Under the pieces are notes generated by a model, which was given only the letters and a program-made list of their open reading frames with translations, had not been told where the DNA came from and ran no database searches. This document shows positions 45,563 to 53,950 of a stretch of DNA of 64,000 bases, in pieces. The stretch spans positions 124,001 to 188,000 of the forward strand of contig NZ_BAXA01000005.1 in the NCBI RefSeq assembly GCF_000698125.1. Reading direction: 5' to 3'. The position numbers and the translations under genes are program-made. Position 1 is the first letter of the stretch; each line of letters starts with the position of its first letter. Origin of the DNA: Geomicrobium sp. JCM 19038 (GTDB lineage: Bacteria > Bacillota > Bacilli > Bacillales > Marinococcaceae).

Positions 45563-46126
45563 GTGAGAAGTTTGTCGCGTGAAAGAAAGCTCATTAAGAG
45601 AATACGTAAAAAAGGGCATCATGACGCGGCGAATGAGCTCGTCTCGATGTATTATACCGATCTACTCGGTTATGTAAAATCGAAGGTTTCCGATGAGGAG
45701 CTTGCAAGAGACCTTACTCAAGAAATATTTATCCATATGCTAGAGTCGATCCGTTCATTCGATGAAAGAAAGGCAAGCTTTCGTACGTGGCTTTATACAA
45801 TAGCTTCCCACCGAATGATTGATTATTTTCGCTCAAAAGCGTATCAACAGGCGAAGAAAACACGTGCGATTGACGTTGACGATCGCCAAAGTGAGGATTT
45901 CACAGAGCAACTGTTTCGTTCATTTGAGGTGGAGCGGATTCTTGAATTTTTGCAAACATTCAAAGAGTCTGAGCGACAGATCGTGCGAGGGAAACTCCTA
46001 CAAGGAGAACGGTTTGTCGATCTGGCAGATAAGTTGAACATGCCAGAATCAACGATTAAAACGAAGTATTATACGTCGCTCAAACGAATAAAGGACGCTT
46101 GGGAGGTAGATGATCATGACCAATGA
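45563..46126 (+). CDS. ECF-type RNA polymerase sigma factor
   Basis: The protein has 187 residues; GTG 45563 or TTG 45572 may be the start. Region 2 runs about 25-95 (YYTDLLGYVKSKVSDEELARDLTQEIFIHML, FRTWLYTIASHRMIDYFRSK) and region 4 about 125-180 (GERFVDLADKLNMPESTIKTKYYTSLKRIK). It is followed with a short overlap by a membrane-protein gene and then ABC-exporter genes, much like the sigY-yxlCDEFG operon of B. subtilis. The adjacent membrane protein may be its anti-sigma factor. Confidence 0.88.
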   Translation: MRSLSRERKLIKRIRKKGHHDAANELVSMYYTDLLGYVKSKVSDEELARDLTQEIFIHMLESIRSFDERKASFRTWLYTIASHRMIDYFRSKAYQQAKKTRAIDVDDRQSEDFTEQLFRSFEVERILEFLQTFKESERQIVRGKLLQGERFVDLADKLNMPESTIKTKYYTSLKRIKDAWEVDDHDQ

Positions 46127-46862
46127 GCACAGAAACGAACAGGAGATTCAAACCATTGTCAGAAAAGGCATGAGTGACAATGATCGGTTTTACCGTCGGC
46201 TGTTCAAATTGTATCAAATGATTGGTTTCCGCCATCTGTTCTATGATGGACGTGAAGCGATGTTTCTCGTCTTATCTGTCCTATTGTTCATGCCGCTCGT
46301 CGCTGTATTGTTTGCTTTGATGCAAGAAGCGAGCGCGACGTATACCGTCCCGACCCTTAGTTTGCTGTTCATGGGGACCCCTTTCTACTTCTATGCTCAT
46401 ATGCTCCTGTTCGTCGTGTTAAAAATGGAGCAACCTGGCATTGAAGTCGAACAAGCAACGCATTTCAATCTCGTGCAACTCACTGCTTTACGCACACTCG
46501 TAATTGCGGTTTCCTCTCTCATTGGCATCACCTTTTTTGTTGCCTTTGCGAATGTGCTTGGTGTACACATCCCCGTACTACAAGGGTTAGCTGTCGCCTG
46601 TAGTGGCCTATTTTTATTTGCTTCAATTTACTTGACGTTGATGACGACGATTCAGAAAAAGTGGCTTTGGCATTGGGGGTTTCCAACTCTATGGATCACC
46701 ATGACCATTGGCTTGTACTTAGTGCCAGGAGTGCCCCTTGAAGGTATCGTTCAAATGATTCCTACGGGTGTATACACCGTTCTTGCCATCGCTGCCTTTT
46801 CTTATTTTTATTCACAAATTCAGATTCTTTTTGACGATACAAAACAAAAGGGTGAGGTCTAG
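46116..46862 (+). CDS. Polytopic membrane protein, possible anti-sigma factor
   Basis: ATG 46116 is eight bases from GGAGGT; ATG 46110 is too close to it. The 248 residues start with about 45 soluble residues (EQEIQTIVRKGMSDNDRFYRRLFK) and continue with six hydrophobic segments. There is no zinc-binding anti-sigma motif. A cytosolic N-terminus followed by membrane helices directly after a sigma gene suggests membrane-anchored sigma control, or a membrane subunit of the downstream ABC system. Family not recognised. Confidence 0.7.
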   Translation: MTNEHRNEQEIQTIVRKGMSDNDRFYRRLFKLYQMIGFRHLFYDGREAMFLVLSVLLFMPLVAVLFALMQEASATYTVPTLSLLFMGTPFYFYAHMLLFVVLKMEQPGIEVEQATHFNLVQLTALRTLVIAVSSLIGITFFVAFANVLGVHIPVLQGLAVACSGLFLFASIYLTLMTTIQKKWLWHWGFPTLWITMTIGLYLVPGVPLEGIVQMIPTGVYTVLAIAAFSYFYSQIQILFDDTKQKGEV

Positions 46863-47728
46863 TGTTAACGATTGAGAATGTCACGAAAAAGTACGGTACA
46901 TCTACTGTACTAAAGGAGCTCTCACTTAAATTTGATACAGGTGTATATGGGTTGCTTGCGCCAAATGGTGCAGGCAAAACGACACTTATCAAAATGATGG
47001 CCACATTATTGTTTCCAACGAGTGGCAGCATTCGTTATAACGGTAAGGACATTTATGGGATGGGCGCGACGTATCGCGATGTGATCGGTTATCTGCCCCA
47101 ACAGTTTGGCTACTATAAGAATGATACACCGACGCGTTATTTGCACTATATTGCTGCATTAAAGGGGCTCGACTATAAAAAAACGAAAGTCAAAGTTGAG
47201 GAACTGTTAGAAACGGTTGCACTCACGGAAGTCGCTCATAAAAAAATGAAGCGATTTTCCGGAGGTATGATTCAACGGGTCGGCATTGCCCAAGCGCTTT
47301 TGAATGACCCACAATTGCTCATCCTTGATGAACCGACCGCCGGCCTTGATCCGAAAGAGCGCGCTCGGTTTCGGAACATGTTGTCCCGGCTCTCTAAAGA
47401 GCGCACCATTATTTTAAGTACGCACATCGTCGCTGACGTGGAGTCCATCGCCAATGAAATCGTCATGATTAAAGACTGGAAACTCCTGTATAAAGACTCC
47501 ATCGATACGCTTTGTAACAGCATCCAAGGAGAAGTGTATGAAACGTTGGTCGCCCATGAAGAGATGGAGCGGTTTCGGGAAACGTATGTGATTCTTGGAG
47601 AACGACAGGAAAATGCGCACGTGCGTGCGCGTTTTCACACAACCGCACCAGTCCAACGAGATTGGGAAGTGGTATCCCCTCAGCTTGAAGATGTGTTTTT
47701 AACGGTGTATCAGGACGAGCGGCAATGA
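46862..47728 (+). CDS. ABC transporter ATPase (export/bacteriocin-immunity type)
   Basis: The 288-residue ATPase starts at GTG overlapping the previous stop. Walker A APNGAGKTT (instead of GPNGAGKTT), Q-loop YLPQQFGYY, signature FSGGMIQR, Walker B LLILDEPTAGLDP and switch THIVAD are present. About 70 extra residues at the C-terminus (from QGEVYETLVAH) are typical of ABC-2 exporter ATPases. It would power the two permeases that follow. Confidence 0.9.
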   Translation: MLTIENVTKKYGTSTVLKELSLKFDTGVYGLLAPNGAGKTTLIKMMATLLFPTSGSIRYNGKDIYGMGATYRDVIGYLPQQFGYYKNDTPTRYLHYIAALKGLDYKKTKVKVEELLETVALTEVAHKKMKRFSGGMIQRVGIAQALLNDPQLLILDEPTAGLDPKERARFRNMLSRLSKERTIILSTHIVADVESIANEIVMIKDWKLLYKDSIDTLCNSIQGEVYETLVAHEEMERFRETYVILGERQENAHVRARFHTTAPVQRDWEVVSPQLEDVFLTVYQDERQ

Positions 47729-48960
47729 ACGTATTCGGTTATGAACTCCGGAAATTGTTGCGCTCCCCCGTTCTTCTTTCGCTTATCAGTCTGCTTATTC
47801 TACTCAACGTTCTCGTCATCTCTTCTGCCTGGTACGACATGTCTGCTACCGAAAGAAACGCAACAACATCACTTGTGGAAAACTACGGGCATGTGCTCGA
47901 TGAGAATTGGGTGTTTGATGTTGCCGCTGACAATGAAGAGCGGTTAACAGCTTTTAATGAAACGAACAACACAACCATTTCTTCGGCGAGCGATCAGGTG
48001 GCTCACGGCATCGACTTTACGGACCCACTTGCCATAGAACTCATCGAGCTTGCCGTTCGCGAAGCCTATGTCGAAGATGCACAATTCATCGATGAGGAAT
48101 ATGAGCAAATTACTATGAACGGTCTCGCCGAAGAGGCGATTGATCAATACGCACTCGAAGGAAATCAAATCGAATGGATGCACAACCAGTACGCTGCCTA
48201 CAGTGAGCGTTACGATGCACTTCTCCATCAAGAAGAAAACAAAACCGTCTTCTATCTCGGTCAGCAAACCCATGCAACCCTTTATGAACACGTCTTTCGT
48301 TACTCGTTAATTGGGCTTTCAATCATCCTCACATTGCTCACTGCACATAGTGTGAATTACGAGCACGCGTACGGTACTGCACAGCACATATATAGCACTG
48401 CGCGGGGTCGCCGTTTGCTGTTCACGAAATGGTTAGCGGTGAACGCCAGCAGTTTTCTCATCATTACAGCGGTGTTGGCCATTTCTTTAACGGTCTTCTT
48501 CTCCACAAGCTCCTTCTCTGGAATGTGGAATACGTATGTGAGCTCGTATTTCAATATGGATGGACCGCTTCCGTATTTGACGTGGTGGCCGCTGACGATG
48601 TTGACGTTTCTAATCGGCGCCTTGATCGTCACGTACACGGTGCTTTTAATCTTCGTTCAAATCGTCTTTTTTACGAGTGTGTTCATACGTAATAGCTATG
48701 CCGTCTTTTTCGTTGTCTTGATCGGCGCTGGAGGCTTCGTGATGCTCCCATTACTCACCCCAGCTGGTTCCAATTTCCTGTTTTACGGAATGTATACGCC
48801 CGTGACGCTCATCATGAACCCGCACATGTGGTTCTCGGCGACCGCACCGCTCACTGCAGCAAAAACGTATGAGGTCGTTACACTTCTCGTTTGGAGCGGG
48901 GTTGCCTCGGTTATGGTATTCGGAGCGTTTCGAAGCTTCAACAAACAATCGATACATTAA
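47725..48960 (+). CDS. ABC-2-type exporter permease (first of two)
   Basis: The 411-residue protein overlaps the ATPase gene by four bases. It has one N-terminal membrane helix (LLSLISLLILLNVLVIS), a large extracytoplasmic domain of about 150 acidic residues (about 40-185), then about five helices. This topology matches YxlG/ABC-2 type permeases of antibiotic-sensing operons. The function is export of, or protection from, a membrane-active compound (inference). Confidence 0.8.
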   Translation: MNVFGYELRKLLRSPVLLSLISLLILLNVLVISSAWYDMSATERNATTSLVENYGHVLDENWVFDVAADNEERLTAFNETNNTTISSASDQVAHGIDFTDPLAIELIELAVREAYVEDAQFIDEEYEQITMNGLAEEAIDQYALEGNQIEWMHNQYAAYSERYDALLHQEENKTVFYLGQQTHATLYEHVFRYSLIGLSIILTLLTAHSVNYEHAYGTAQHIYSTARGRRLLFTKWLAVNASSFLIITAVLAISLTVFFSTSSFSGMWNTYVSSYFNMDGPLPYLTWWPLTMLTFLIGALIVTYTVLLIFVQIVFFTSVFIRNSYAVFFVVLIGAGGFVMLPLLTPAGSNFLFYGMYTPVTLIMNPHMWFSATAPLTAAKTYEVVTLLVWSGVASVMVFGAFRSFNKQSIH

Positions 48961-48977
48961 CAGAAAGGAAGAACACG

Positions 48978-50096
48978 ATGCGAGTATTCATAAAAGAAGT
49001 TCGCCGCCTGTTGCAATGGCGGATGTGGCTTCTCTTCCTCCCGATCGCTGCCATTCTTTATATCATGAATATTGAATTCCATTTTCAACACTTTCCTAAC
49101 GGAAGTGATGCGTATTATTACGAAACCGCTGAGAATCTCGTGCACGAATACGGGGTCGAGGTGACTGAGACGAACATGGCTGAATTTGCCGAGCATCACG
49201 AACAGCAGCTAGCCGCGGCAGACACGTTCATCGCCAATCACATCGATGCAATTGAACTGGACGTTAACACATACGATGAGTTGTTTGCCAGTGACATCGA
49301 CGAACGAGAGCTGCCAGAGCTCCGAAACACGCTCATGGATAGTGCGGACGGGCTGTTTTGGTACATCCAGATGGAACGAAGTATTCTTGACCAGTACCAC
49401 TCCGACACCGAAGATCCTTCCTACACAGCAGCAGCCAATGAACGAATTGCCGAAAGTGATGCACGAGGCGAACATCGTACAATCTTACCTGCACAAGTGA
49501 TGGATAATTTTCATTCGTTGCTCTTTAACGGGAGCATGCTCGTCCTAGTCGCGATTGTCGTATTCATTAGTCCATCTTTTTACCGAGACCATCATGTGCG
49601 GCCGCTTCAGTACGTCACAAAAAAAGGAAGGCGAGTATTCAGCGTGAAACTCTGGGCAGCTCTATTTGTCGGCTTATTGCTCGCGACACTCATTCTCGGA
49701 ATTTTATTTGCCGGGTATGTGGTGCTAAATGACACGACCTATTTCTGGGAAGCAAGCATAAACTCGTTCATGTCTCCGTCATTCTTCTGGTATGACCTTT
49801 CCTTTCAAGCGTACATGCTCGTCTCCGTTGCAATCGTCTATAGCATCGTCGTGCTCATGGTCATCATGACAAGTATCGTTTCCCGATTTGCAGGCAGCTA
49901 CTTGTCATTGCTCGGCCTGCTTGTGCCAGGTACATTGCTGTTTATCATCTTCGCCTTACGAGACATCATAAGCTTTGTGTTCGTCGTAACCGACCCTCTG
50001 GCACTTCCATTTTTCCTGAGCGCAGGCGGTTTACTACTCGCAGCAATTCTATTCGTGTACCGCACACGTCGTGAAGCTCGGATAGAGATTGTGTAG
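48978..50096 (+). CDS. ABC-2-type exporter permease (second of two)
   Basis: ATG 48978 follows AGGAAGAACACG; the preceding in-frame ATG belongs to the upstream gene's region. The 372 residues share the layout of the first permease: N-terminal helix (MWLLFLPIAAILYIM), about 140 acidic residues outside the membrane, and six helices ending in a basic tail RTRREAR. The two probably form a heterodimer with the ATPase. The unit 45.5-50.1 kb is more GC-rich in codon choice than its flanks, which suggests acquisition as a block. Confidence 0.8.
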   Translation: MRVFIKEVRRLLQWRMWLLFLPIAAILYIMNIEFHFQHFPNGSDAYYYETAENLVHEYGVEVTETNMAEFAEHHEQQLAAADTFIANHIDAIELDVNTYDELFASDIDERELPELRNTLMDSADGLFWYIQMERSILDQYHSDTEDPSYTAAANERIAESDARGEHRTILPAQVMDNFHSLLFNGSMLVLVAIVVFISPSFYRDHHVRPLQYVTKKGRRVFSVKLWAALFVGLLLATLILGILFAGYVVLNDTTYFWEASINSFMSPSFFWYDLSFQAYMLVSVAIVYSIVVLMVIMTSIVSRFAGSYLSLLGLLVPGTLLFIIFALRDIISFVFVVTDPLALPFFLSAGGLLLAAILFVYRTRREARIEIV

Positions 50097-50352
50097 AAGT
50101 TTGATGTGCCCGTGGATATCAGATCTACGGTTGGTTAGGGATTGGGGGAGTTCTAGGAGATCCGCGATCTAGATCGCTTTTCATTGGTTTCGGCACCGAA
50201 GGTGGCAATGGTCGCTTCGGGTTTGGAAGTTTCTAGGAGGGTTTAGCTCAACACATTGCACATTACAATAGAAGAACTATCATTAGCTTAATATACGAAA
50301 ATAGTCGATCTTTCATGTAATTCATGTTCTTTGTTGACGATGAATGCTGCTG

Positions 50353-50394
50353 TTCAATTAACGGGCGCGACCCTGTAATAGGGATTGCGCTTTT
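50353..50394 (+). repeat. Conserved hairpin repeat, copy C (short)
   Basis: GGGCGCGACCCTGTAATAGG followed by GATTGCGC folds like copies A and B but lacks the CTTTGTG...CAATCAA tail. It lies in the 430-bp space after the ABC operon, which also contains the exact palindrome GCGATCTAGATCGC near 50165. Confidence 0.6.
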
Positions 50395-50524
50395 CCCGTC
50401 AACCCAAAACGAGAATGGGGGATATGCATTAAACGAGAAGCTCGTTTACTCACTCTTTTTTAGGGTAATTACAATAATATGTAATAATTTTGAATTCACA
50501 GTAATAAATGGAATCGGAGGGTTA

Positions 50525-50790
50525 ATGCGGGAAGGTACTTTTTAGCATCGACATTTTTTATTATTGCCACACTCTTGTGGGTTACGCCATACATGCTCAC
50601 TGTTATTTACGGAGCAAACTTTGAGCCAGTCCAAACTATGAACGAAGATCAGTTTGAGAGTTTATTGGAGATGATGCGAGTCGAAATGTTCCATACAGGT
50701 GCGATCATAGCTCTAGTAGTGGCAATTCTGATGTTTTTATGGGCAGAGTTTAATACACTACGAAATAAAAAAGACAGCATAAGCGATTAA
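50525..50790 (+). CDS. Small membrane protein, apparent single-base deletion near the start
   Basis: ATG 50525 sits 7 bases after CGGAGGG but reads into TAG at 50543-50545 after MREGTF. One extra T in the T-run at 50540 would join it to the long frame FLASTFFIIATLLWVTPYML and on to 50790, giving about 88 residues with two membrane helices separated by an acidic loop (MNEDQFESLLEMMRVEMF). Without correction the only start is TTG 50575 with no ribosome site. Family unknown. Confidence 0.6.
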
Positions 50791-50850
50791 ACTAGCTGTC
50801 GAATAGGCGGTATTTTTTTCGACCTTCGCATAGATATTAACCTTTTCAGT

Positions 50851-50924
50851 TAAAGGGCGCGATCCTGTAATAAGGGTTGCGCTTATCTTTGTGAGGGCAT
50901 TTAATTGAATAAATGAGCAATCAA
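50851..50924 (+). repeat. Conserved hairpin repeat, copy B
   Basis: GGGCGCGATCCTGTAATAAG then GGTTGCGC forms a 10-bp stem with two G-U pairs, followed by CTTTGTGAGGGCATTTAATT then GAATAAATGAGCAATCAA. It lies 60 bp after the small membrane gene. Confidence 0.75.
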
Positions 50925-51073
50925 TTTTTAATTAACTTATAAAAGTTTGAATTATTATTGTTTCGCGGTTTATTTTCAGGGTATAAATACCTATGTGGGG
51001 ATGTCTAATATTCTAGAACTTAATAGCCTTTCCGGGTTGTTTGTGAAATTTAGAAAGAATGGAGGATAATGAA

Positions 51074-51307
51074 TTGCATTACGGTGAATTTGCTATACGT
51101 AGCTTTTATTTAGGAGTTTTAATCTTTTCTTCTATTGGTATTATGTTTATATTGTTGCCGTTGATGATAAAAAGTTCATTGAAATCGATTAAATATGTTT
51201 CTATAGCTGTAGGTATATTGATAATCGTTCTAGCAATATTTATCTTATTTAGCGTTAGTGGAGGGGAAGGAATTTCTAGGTTGTTCGCAAGTAATTTAGA
51301 ACAATAA
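51074..51307 (+). CDS. Small two-helix membrane protein
   Basis: TTG 51074 is favoured because GGAGG lies 8-12 bases upstream; ATG 51059 is also in frame but overlaps that ribosome site. The 77 residues contain two hydrophobic helices (about 9-32 and 41-60) and a short tail GEGISRLFASNLEQ. No family is recognised. Confidence 0.55.
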   Translation: MHYGEFAIRSFYLGVLIFSSIGIMFILLPLMIKSSLKSIKYVSIAVGILIIVLAIFILFSVSGGEGISRLFASNLEQ

Positions 51308-51365
51308 AATCATTTTTAGGGTAACTTTCTTATTCTATATCTATTTGTTCAGCACTTAGGAATTT

Positions 51366-51557
51366 ATGGTAAGGGAAATTATTATAAAGGGTGAAGGCTA
51401 TGGTTTTGAATTCTTTCAGATTATGTACATAGTAATAGTGTTAGGCTTCGTAATAGGTCTCGGAACACTAATTGTTCAAGGTATTATTTTTATGCATTAC
51501 AAAAACAAGCAAATAAAAACGATAATTAATGCTCGTAAAGAAGGAGATAAGATGTAA
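51366..51557 (+). CDS. DUF4083-like single-helix membrane protein
   Basis: The 63 residues have one membrane segment (MYIVIVLGFVIGLGTLIVQG, about 20-40) followed by a basic cytosolic tail (KNKQIKTIINARKE), reminiscent of DUF4083 proteins of Bacillus. The ribosome site AGGAATTT is modest. The hairpin repeat copy D begins soon after its stop. Confidence 0.55.
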   Translation: MVREIIIKGEGYGFEFFQIMYIVIVLGFVIGLGTLIVQGIIFMHYKNKQIKTIINARKEGDKM

Positions 51558-51562
51558 TATAA

Positions 51563-51620
51563 TCCAACAATCGGGCGCCATCCTGCAATAAGGATGCGCT
51601 TATTGCAGGATGCGTTTTTA
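51563..51620 (+). repeat. Conserved hairpin repeat, copy D
   Basis: GGGCGCCATCCTGCAATAAG then GATGCGC forms the same stem as copies A-C. It overlaps a second hairpin (ATCCTGCAATAAG/CTTATTGCAGGAT) that is a perfect 13-bp inverted repeat with T-run, so here it may act as a terminator. Confidence 0.7.
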
Positions 51621-51804
51621 TTAAAAACTGCTTGTGTAGATCATATGCTTAAGGAAAGATGCGTTTGTTCACTTGTAAATATAAACTTTCTATGAATAAA
51701 AACTGACAAAACTATGAAGTGTCTATGTAAGACGAAATACAAATGTTATAGTGTCTGTGGAGAAACCATAAGTACTGATTAGTTTTAAGGAGAGTGGACT
51801 TTCT

Positions 51805-52152
51805 ATGAATAAATTATTATTGGTTCTTGGTAGTAGTTCAATGTTGCTACTTGCTGCTTGTGGCGGTGGCGAAGAAGAAGGAACGGATGAAGAAGCTGCA
51901 ACAGATGAAGGCCAAGTATTCACTTTAGAAGAACTTGAAGAATATGATGGTCAAGATGGAAACGATGCTTATGTAGCTGTTGACGGCGTTGTTTATGATG
52001 TTACAGGTGTTGACGCATGGGAAGGTGGAGAGCACGCTCCTGCTGGTGGATTAGAAGCTGGTGGTGACCGTACAGAAGAAATTGAAGCAGCTCCACATGG
52101 AACTGATGTATTAGAAGACTTACCAACTGTCGGTACTCTTGAAGAACAATAA
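51805..52152 (+). CDS. Cytochrome b5-like heme/steroid-binding lipoprotein
   Basis: The signal peptide with lipobox LAAC gives lipidated Cys19, then a glycine/glutamate-rich linker (about 20-36). The cytochrome-b5-like fold reads FTLEELEEYDGQDGNDAYVA and VDGVVYDVTGVDAWEGGEH. Two histidines (in GGEHAPAGG and APHGTD) occupy the usual heme-ligand positions. At 115 residues it is a typical small Bacillus/Clostridium-type lipoprotein. AAGGAGAG precedes ATG; it is monocistronic and ends with a strong terminator. A role in heme or redox chemistry at the membrane surface is inferred. Confidence 0.85.
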   Translation: MNKLLLVLGSSSMLLLAACGGGEEEGTDEEAATDEGQVFTLEELEEYDGQDGNDAYVAVDGVVYDVTGVDAWEGGEHAPAGGLEAGGDRTEEIEAAPHGTDVLEDLPTVGTLEEQ

Positions 52153-52170
52153 GAATTAGTCACGAAGTTT

Positions 52171-52206
52171 AACCCTTTGGATCAATTGATTCCAAAGGGT
52201 TTTTTG
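52171..52206 (+). terminator. Rho-independent terminator
   Basis: AACCCTTTGGA pairs with TCCAAAGGGTT, followed by TTTTT. Confidence 0.9.
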
Positions 52207-52247
52207 ATTTCTAGAAGTTTATTTCTAAGAGCACTTGAAACTAGCAA

Positions 52248-52483
52248 TTATCCAAAATAACTATGAAACGACCAAACGATAAGCATCATGCTCACGATTC
52301 CCCAAACTGTGGCACTCAAGATCCACCAAATGATAGAATGTGTTTTTATTGAATGTGGATCGTCTTCCTTATTCGCAGTTATAAAAGCAAGGTTATTTTC
52401 CATACCTTTTTTCATAGAAAGAAGAACAAAAAATCCGATTAGGATGAAACCAATTGTTATCCAAAGTAAAACGTCGATTTCAT
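52248..52483 (-). CDS. Small membrane protein on the minus strand, apparent single-base deletion at the start
   Basis: Read leftwards, AAGGAGG is followed by ATG at 52483 but the frame closes after MKSTFYFG. The alternative frame is open from VLLWITIGFILIGFFVLLS through NLAFITANKEDDPHSIKTHS to WSFHSYFG and TAA at 52248. One extra A in the A-run after ATG joins them into a 78-residue protein with two membrane helices around a polar loop. The good ribosome site and the helical pattern make this a real gene with an indel. Family unknown. Confidence 0.6.
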
Positions 52484-52692
52484 ATACCTCCTTTCCAATC
52501 TTATTTATTTAATTTTTCTGTTTGTTCATTTTGTTTTCAAGTTAACATAAAAAGTTAGTTGCTGGAAGTCTTATATTAATGAAGGAAGACAATTGTGACC
52601 AAGCCGAGTGTCCAACAAGCGATTCAAATTGAATCGGCAAAAAAATTGAAATTTTAAAGTATTCATTTTGACTTTCGCTTACGCATAGTTTA

Positions 52693-52728
52693 TTATTACG
52701 TTATACGATATAACGTTTTACGTAATAA
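52693..52728. promoter_or_regulatory. Nested palindromes upstream of the PadR gene
   Basis: TTATTACG and CGTAATAA enclose an inner palindrome GTTATACGATATAAC (52700-52714). Nested symmetry 17 bp before a PadR start fits autoregulation. Confidence 0.65.
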
Positions 52729-52744
52729 AACAAGGAGTGAAAAG

Positions 52745-53050
52745 ATGGTCAAAAAAGGAAAGTTTTCAGAACCATCATTGTTAATATTGATAAGCCTTGC
52801 AGAAAAAAGCCGTCATGGATATGCAATTATGGAAGATATTCAATCGAATTATGATATTAATCTAGGACCAGGTACGTTATATGGAGCAATCTCACGCTTA
52901 GAGAAGGCAGGGTATATACGTGTTCTTGAATCAGAAGATCGTAAAAAACCTTACAAATTAACAAAAGAGGGTAGTGTGTATTTAACTCAACAAATAGAAG
53001 AACTTCAAAAAATCGCTACGCTCGGTTCAAAAAGGCTTGGCTTAATATGA
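52745..53050 (+). CDS. PadR-family transcriptional regulator
   Basis: The 101-residue protein is a small PadR subtype: winged HTH with SLLILISLAEKSRHGYAIMEDI, LGPGTLYGAISRLEKAGYI and the wing ESEDRKKPYKLT, plus a short C-terminal dimerisation helix. AAGGAGTG precedes ATG. It overlaps the next gene by four bases; that partner is a membrane protein it probably regulates. The ligand is unknown. Confidence 0.88.
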   Translation: MVKKGKFSEPSLLILISLAEKSRHGYAIMEDIQSNYDINLGPGTLYGAISRLEKAGYIRVLESEDRKKPYKLTKEGSVYLTQQIEELQKIATLGSKRLGLI

Positions 53051-53490
53051 GGTGGTTTATCTACCTTTACCCTAAAATTTGGAGAAAAAGATACGGTAAG
53101 GAGTTAGAGCAAGTTCTACAGCAAACAGGAATTTCGGTTAAGGTCATGATTGATCTGTTATTTGGCATTTTAGATGCTTGGCAGATTGAACTAAGTGAAA
53201 GAAAAATTTATGGTTTCCGAATGGATCGGTTATTGGTACTCATAAGCTTGCTAAATGTACTTTTAATCGTGCAATTAATTTCATTAAGGGAGGTTATCAT
53301 GTTGGAACAAATCGCCTTAATTATTGCAATGTTGTCATTCTTTCTAGCGGTTTGTATTTTAATCGTTAATATGTTTAAAGTTGGAATTGCAAAAGGGTTT
53401 TCATTAAATACAAGGTTAGGAAAGCTCTCGATTGGGTTCATGGGCTCCTATGCGTTATTTTTTGTGTCATTTTTAGTGTTAGCTAACTAA
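53047..53490 (+). CDS. Membrane protein co-transcribed with padR
   Basis: The 147 residues start with a soluble basic segment, FIYLYPKIWRKRYGKELEQVL, a pattern common in Bacillus proteins encoded after PadR regulators. Four hydrophobic segments follow (about 58-75, 78-98, 84-105, 122-145). Translation is coupled to padR by an ATGA overlap. Its function is unknown to me; PadR-membrane protein pairs often respond to membrane-active compounds. Confidence 0.75.
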   Translation: MRWFIYLYPKIWRKRYGKELEQVLQQTGISVKVMIDLLFGILDAWQIELSERKIYGFRMDRLLVLISLLNVLLIVQLISLREVIMLEQIALIIAMLSFFLAVCILIVNMFKVGIAKGFSLNTRLGKLSIGFMGSYALFFVSFLVLAN

Positions 53491-53539
53491 TTAGAATGTA
53501 CTGATCCTGCATGAAGGATTGCAGAGCTTGATAAGTGTA

Positions 53540-53580
53540 AAGGACGCAAGTAAGGTATAACAATCTACTTGCGTTCTTTA
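53540..53580 (+). terminator. Rho-independent terminator
   Basis: AAGGACGCAAGTA pairs with TACTTGCGTTCTT around a 13-base loop. It follows the PadR pair by 50 bp. Confidence 0.75.
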
Positions 53581-53950
53581 ATTGATCAGTGGACGAGCAG
53601 ATGAATGTTTTTATACAGTTTGCTATCGTGAACTACATGTGTTAAGTTATTCGAGATCATTGTAAAAGTGAGGTGTGTGCATGTTACTGAGTTTTCAAAA
53701 CTAATAACAGTAATTGAAAAGGGTAATTAAAAAACTCCGTTAAATACGGAAGTTTATTTCGCATGCGAAATTTTAATACCCTTACCTGTATTAGTAGAGA
53801 ACATCAGACAACATCGCCTTACTGTTCAAAATTAGAACGTTAAGTCCATGCTGTGTTCAAGTATGGGCTTTTTTTATATGTATTTACGAACAAAAAAAGA
53901 TTGCACTGGATGTTCTCAGACTCATGTTAATTTGATAAGGAGAATAGAGG
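53581..53950. other. Intergenic region before the MFS gene
   Basis: No gene is apparent in 370 bp. A second hairpin with T-run lies at 53841-53877 (AAGTCCATGCT/AGTATGGGCTT). The sequence GCATGCGAAATTTTAATACC near 53760 contains the short palindrome TTTCGCATGCGAAA. Confidence 0.5.

Noticed and set aside
48891-48977. N-terminal extension of the second ABC permease
   Set aside because: Lies within the end of the first permease gene in another frame; the ribosome site AGGAAG supports ATG 48978.
50324-50545. 73-codon open frame covering hairpin repeat copy C
   Set aside because: It reads through the repeat and ends in the start region of the next gene; the ribosome site belongs to ATG 50525.
52594-52660. 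20-codon GTG frame before padR
   Set aside because: Too short, no conserved features, no coupling to a neighbouring gene.
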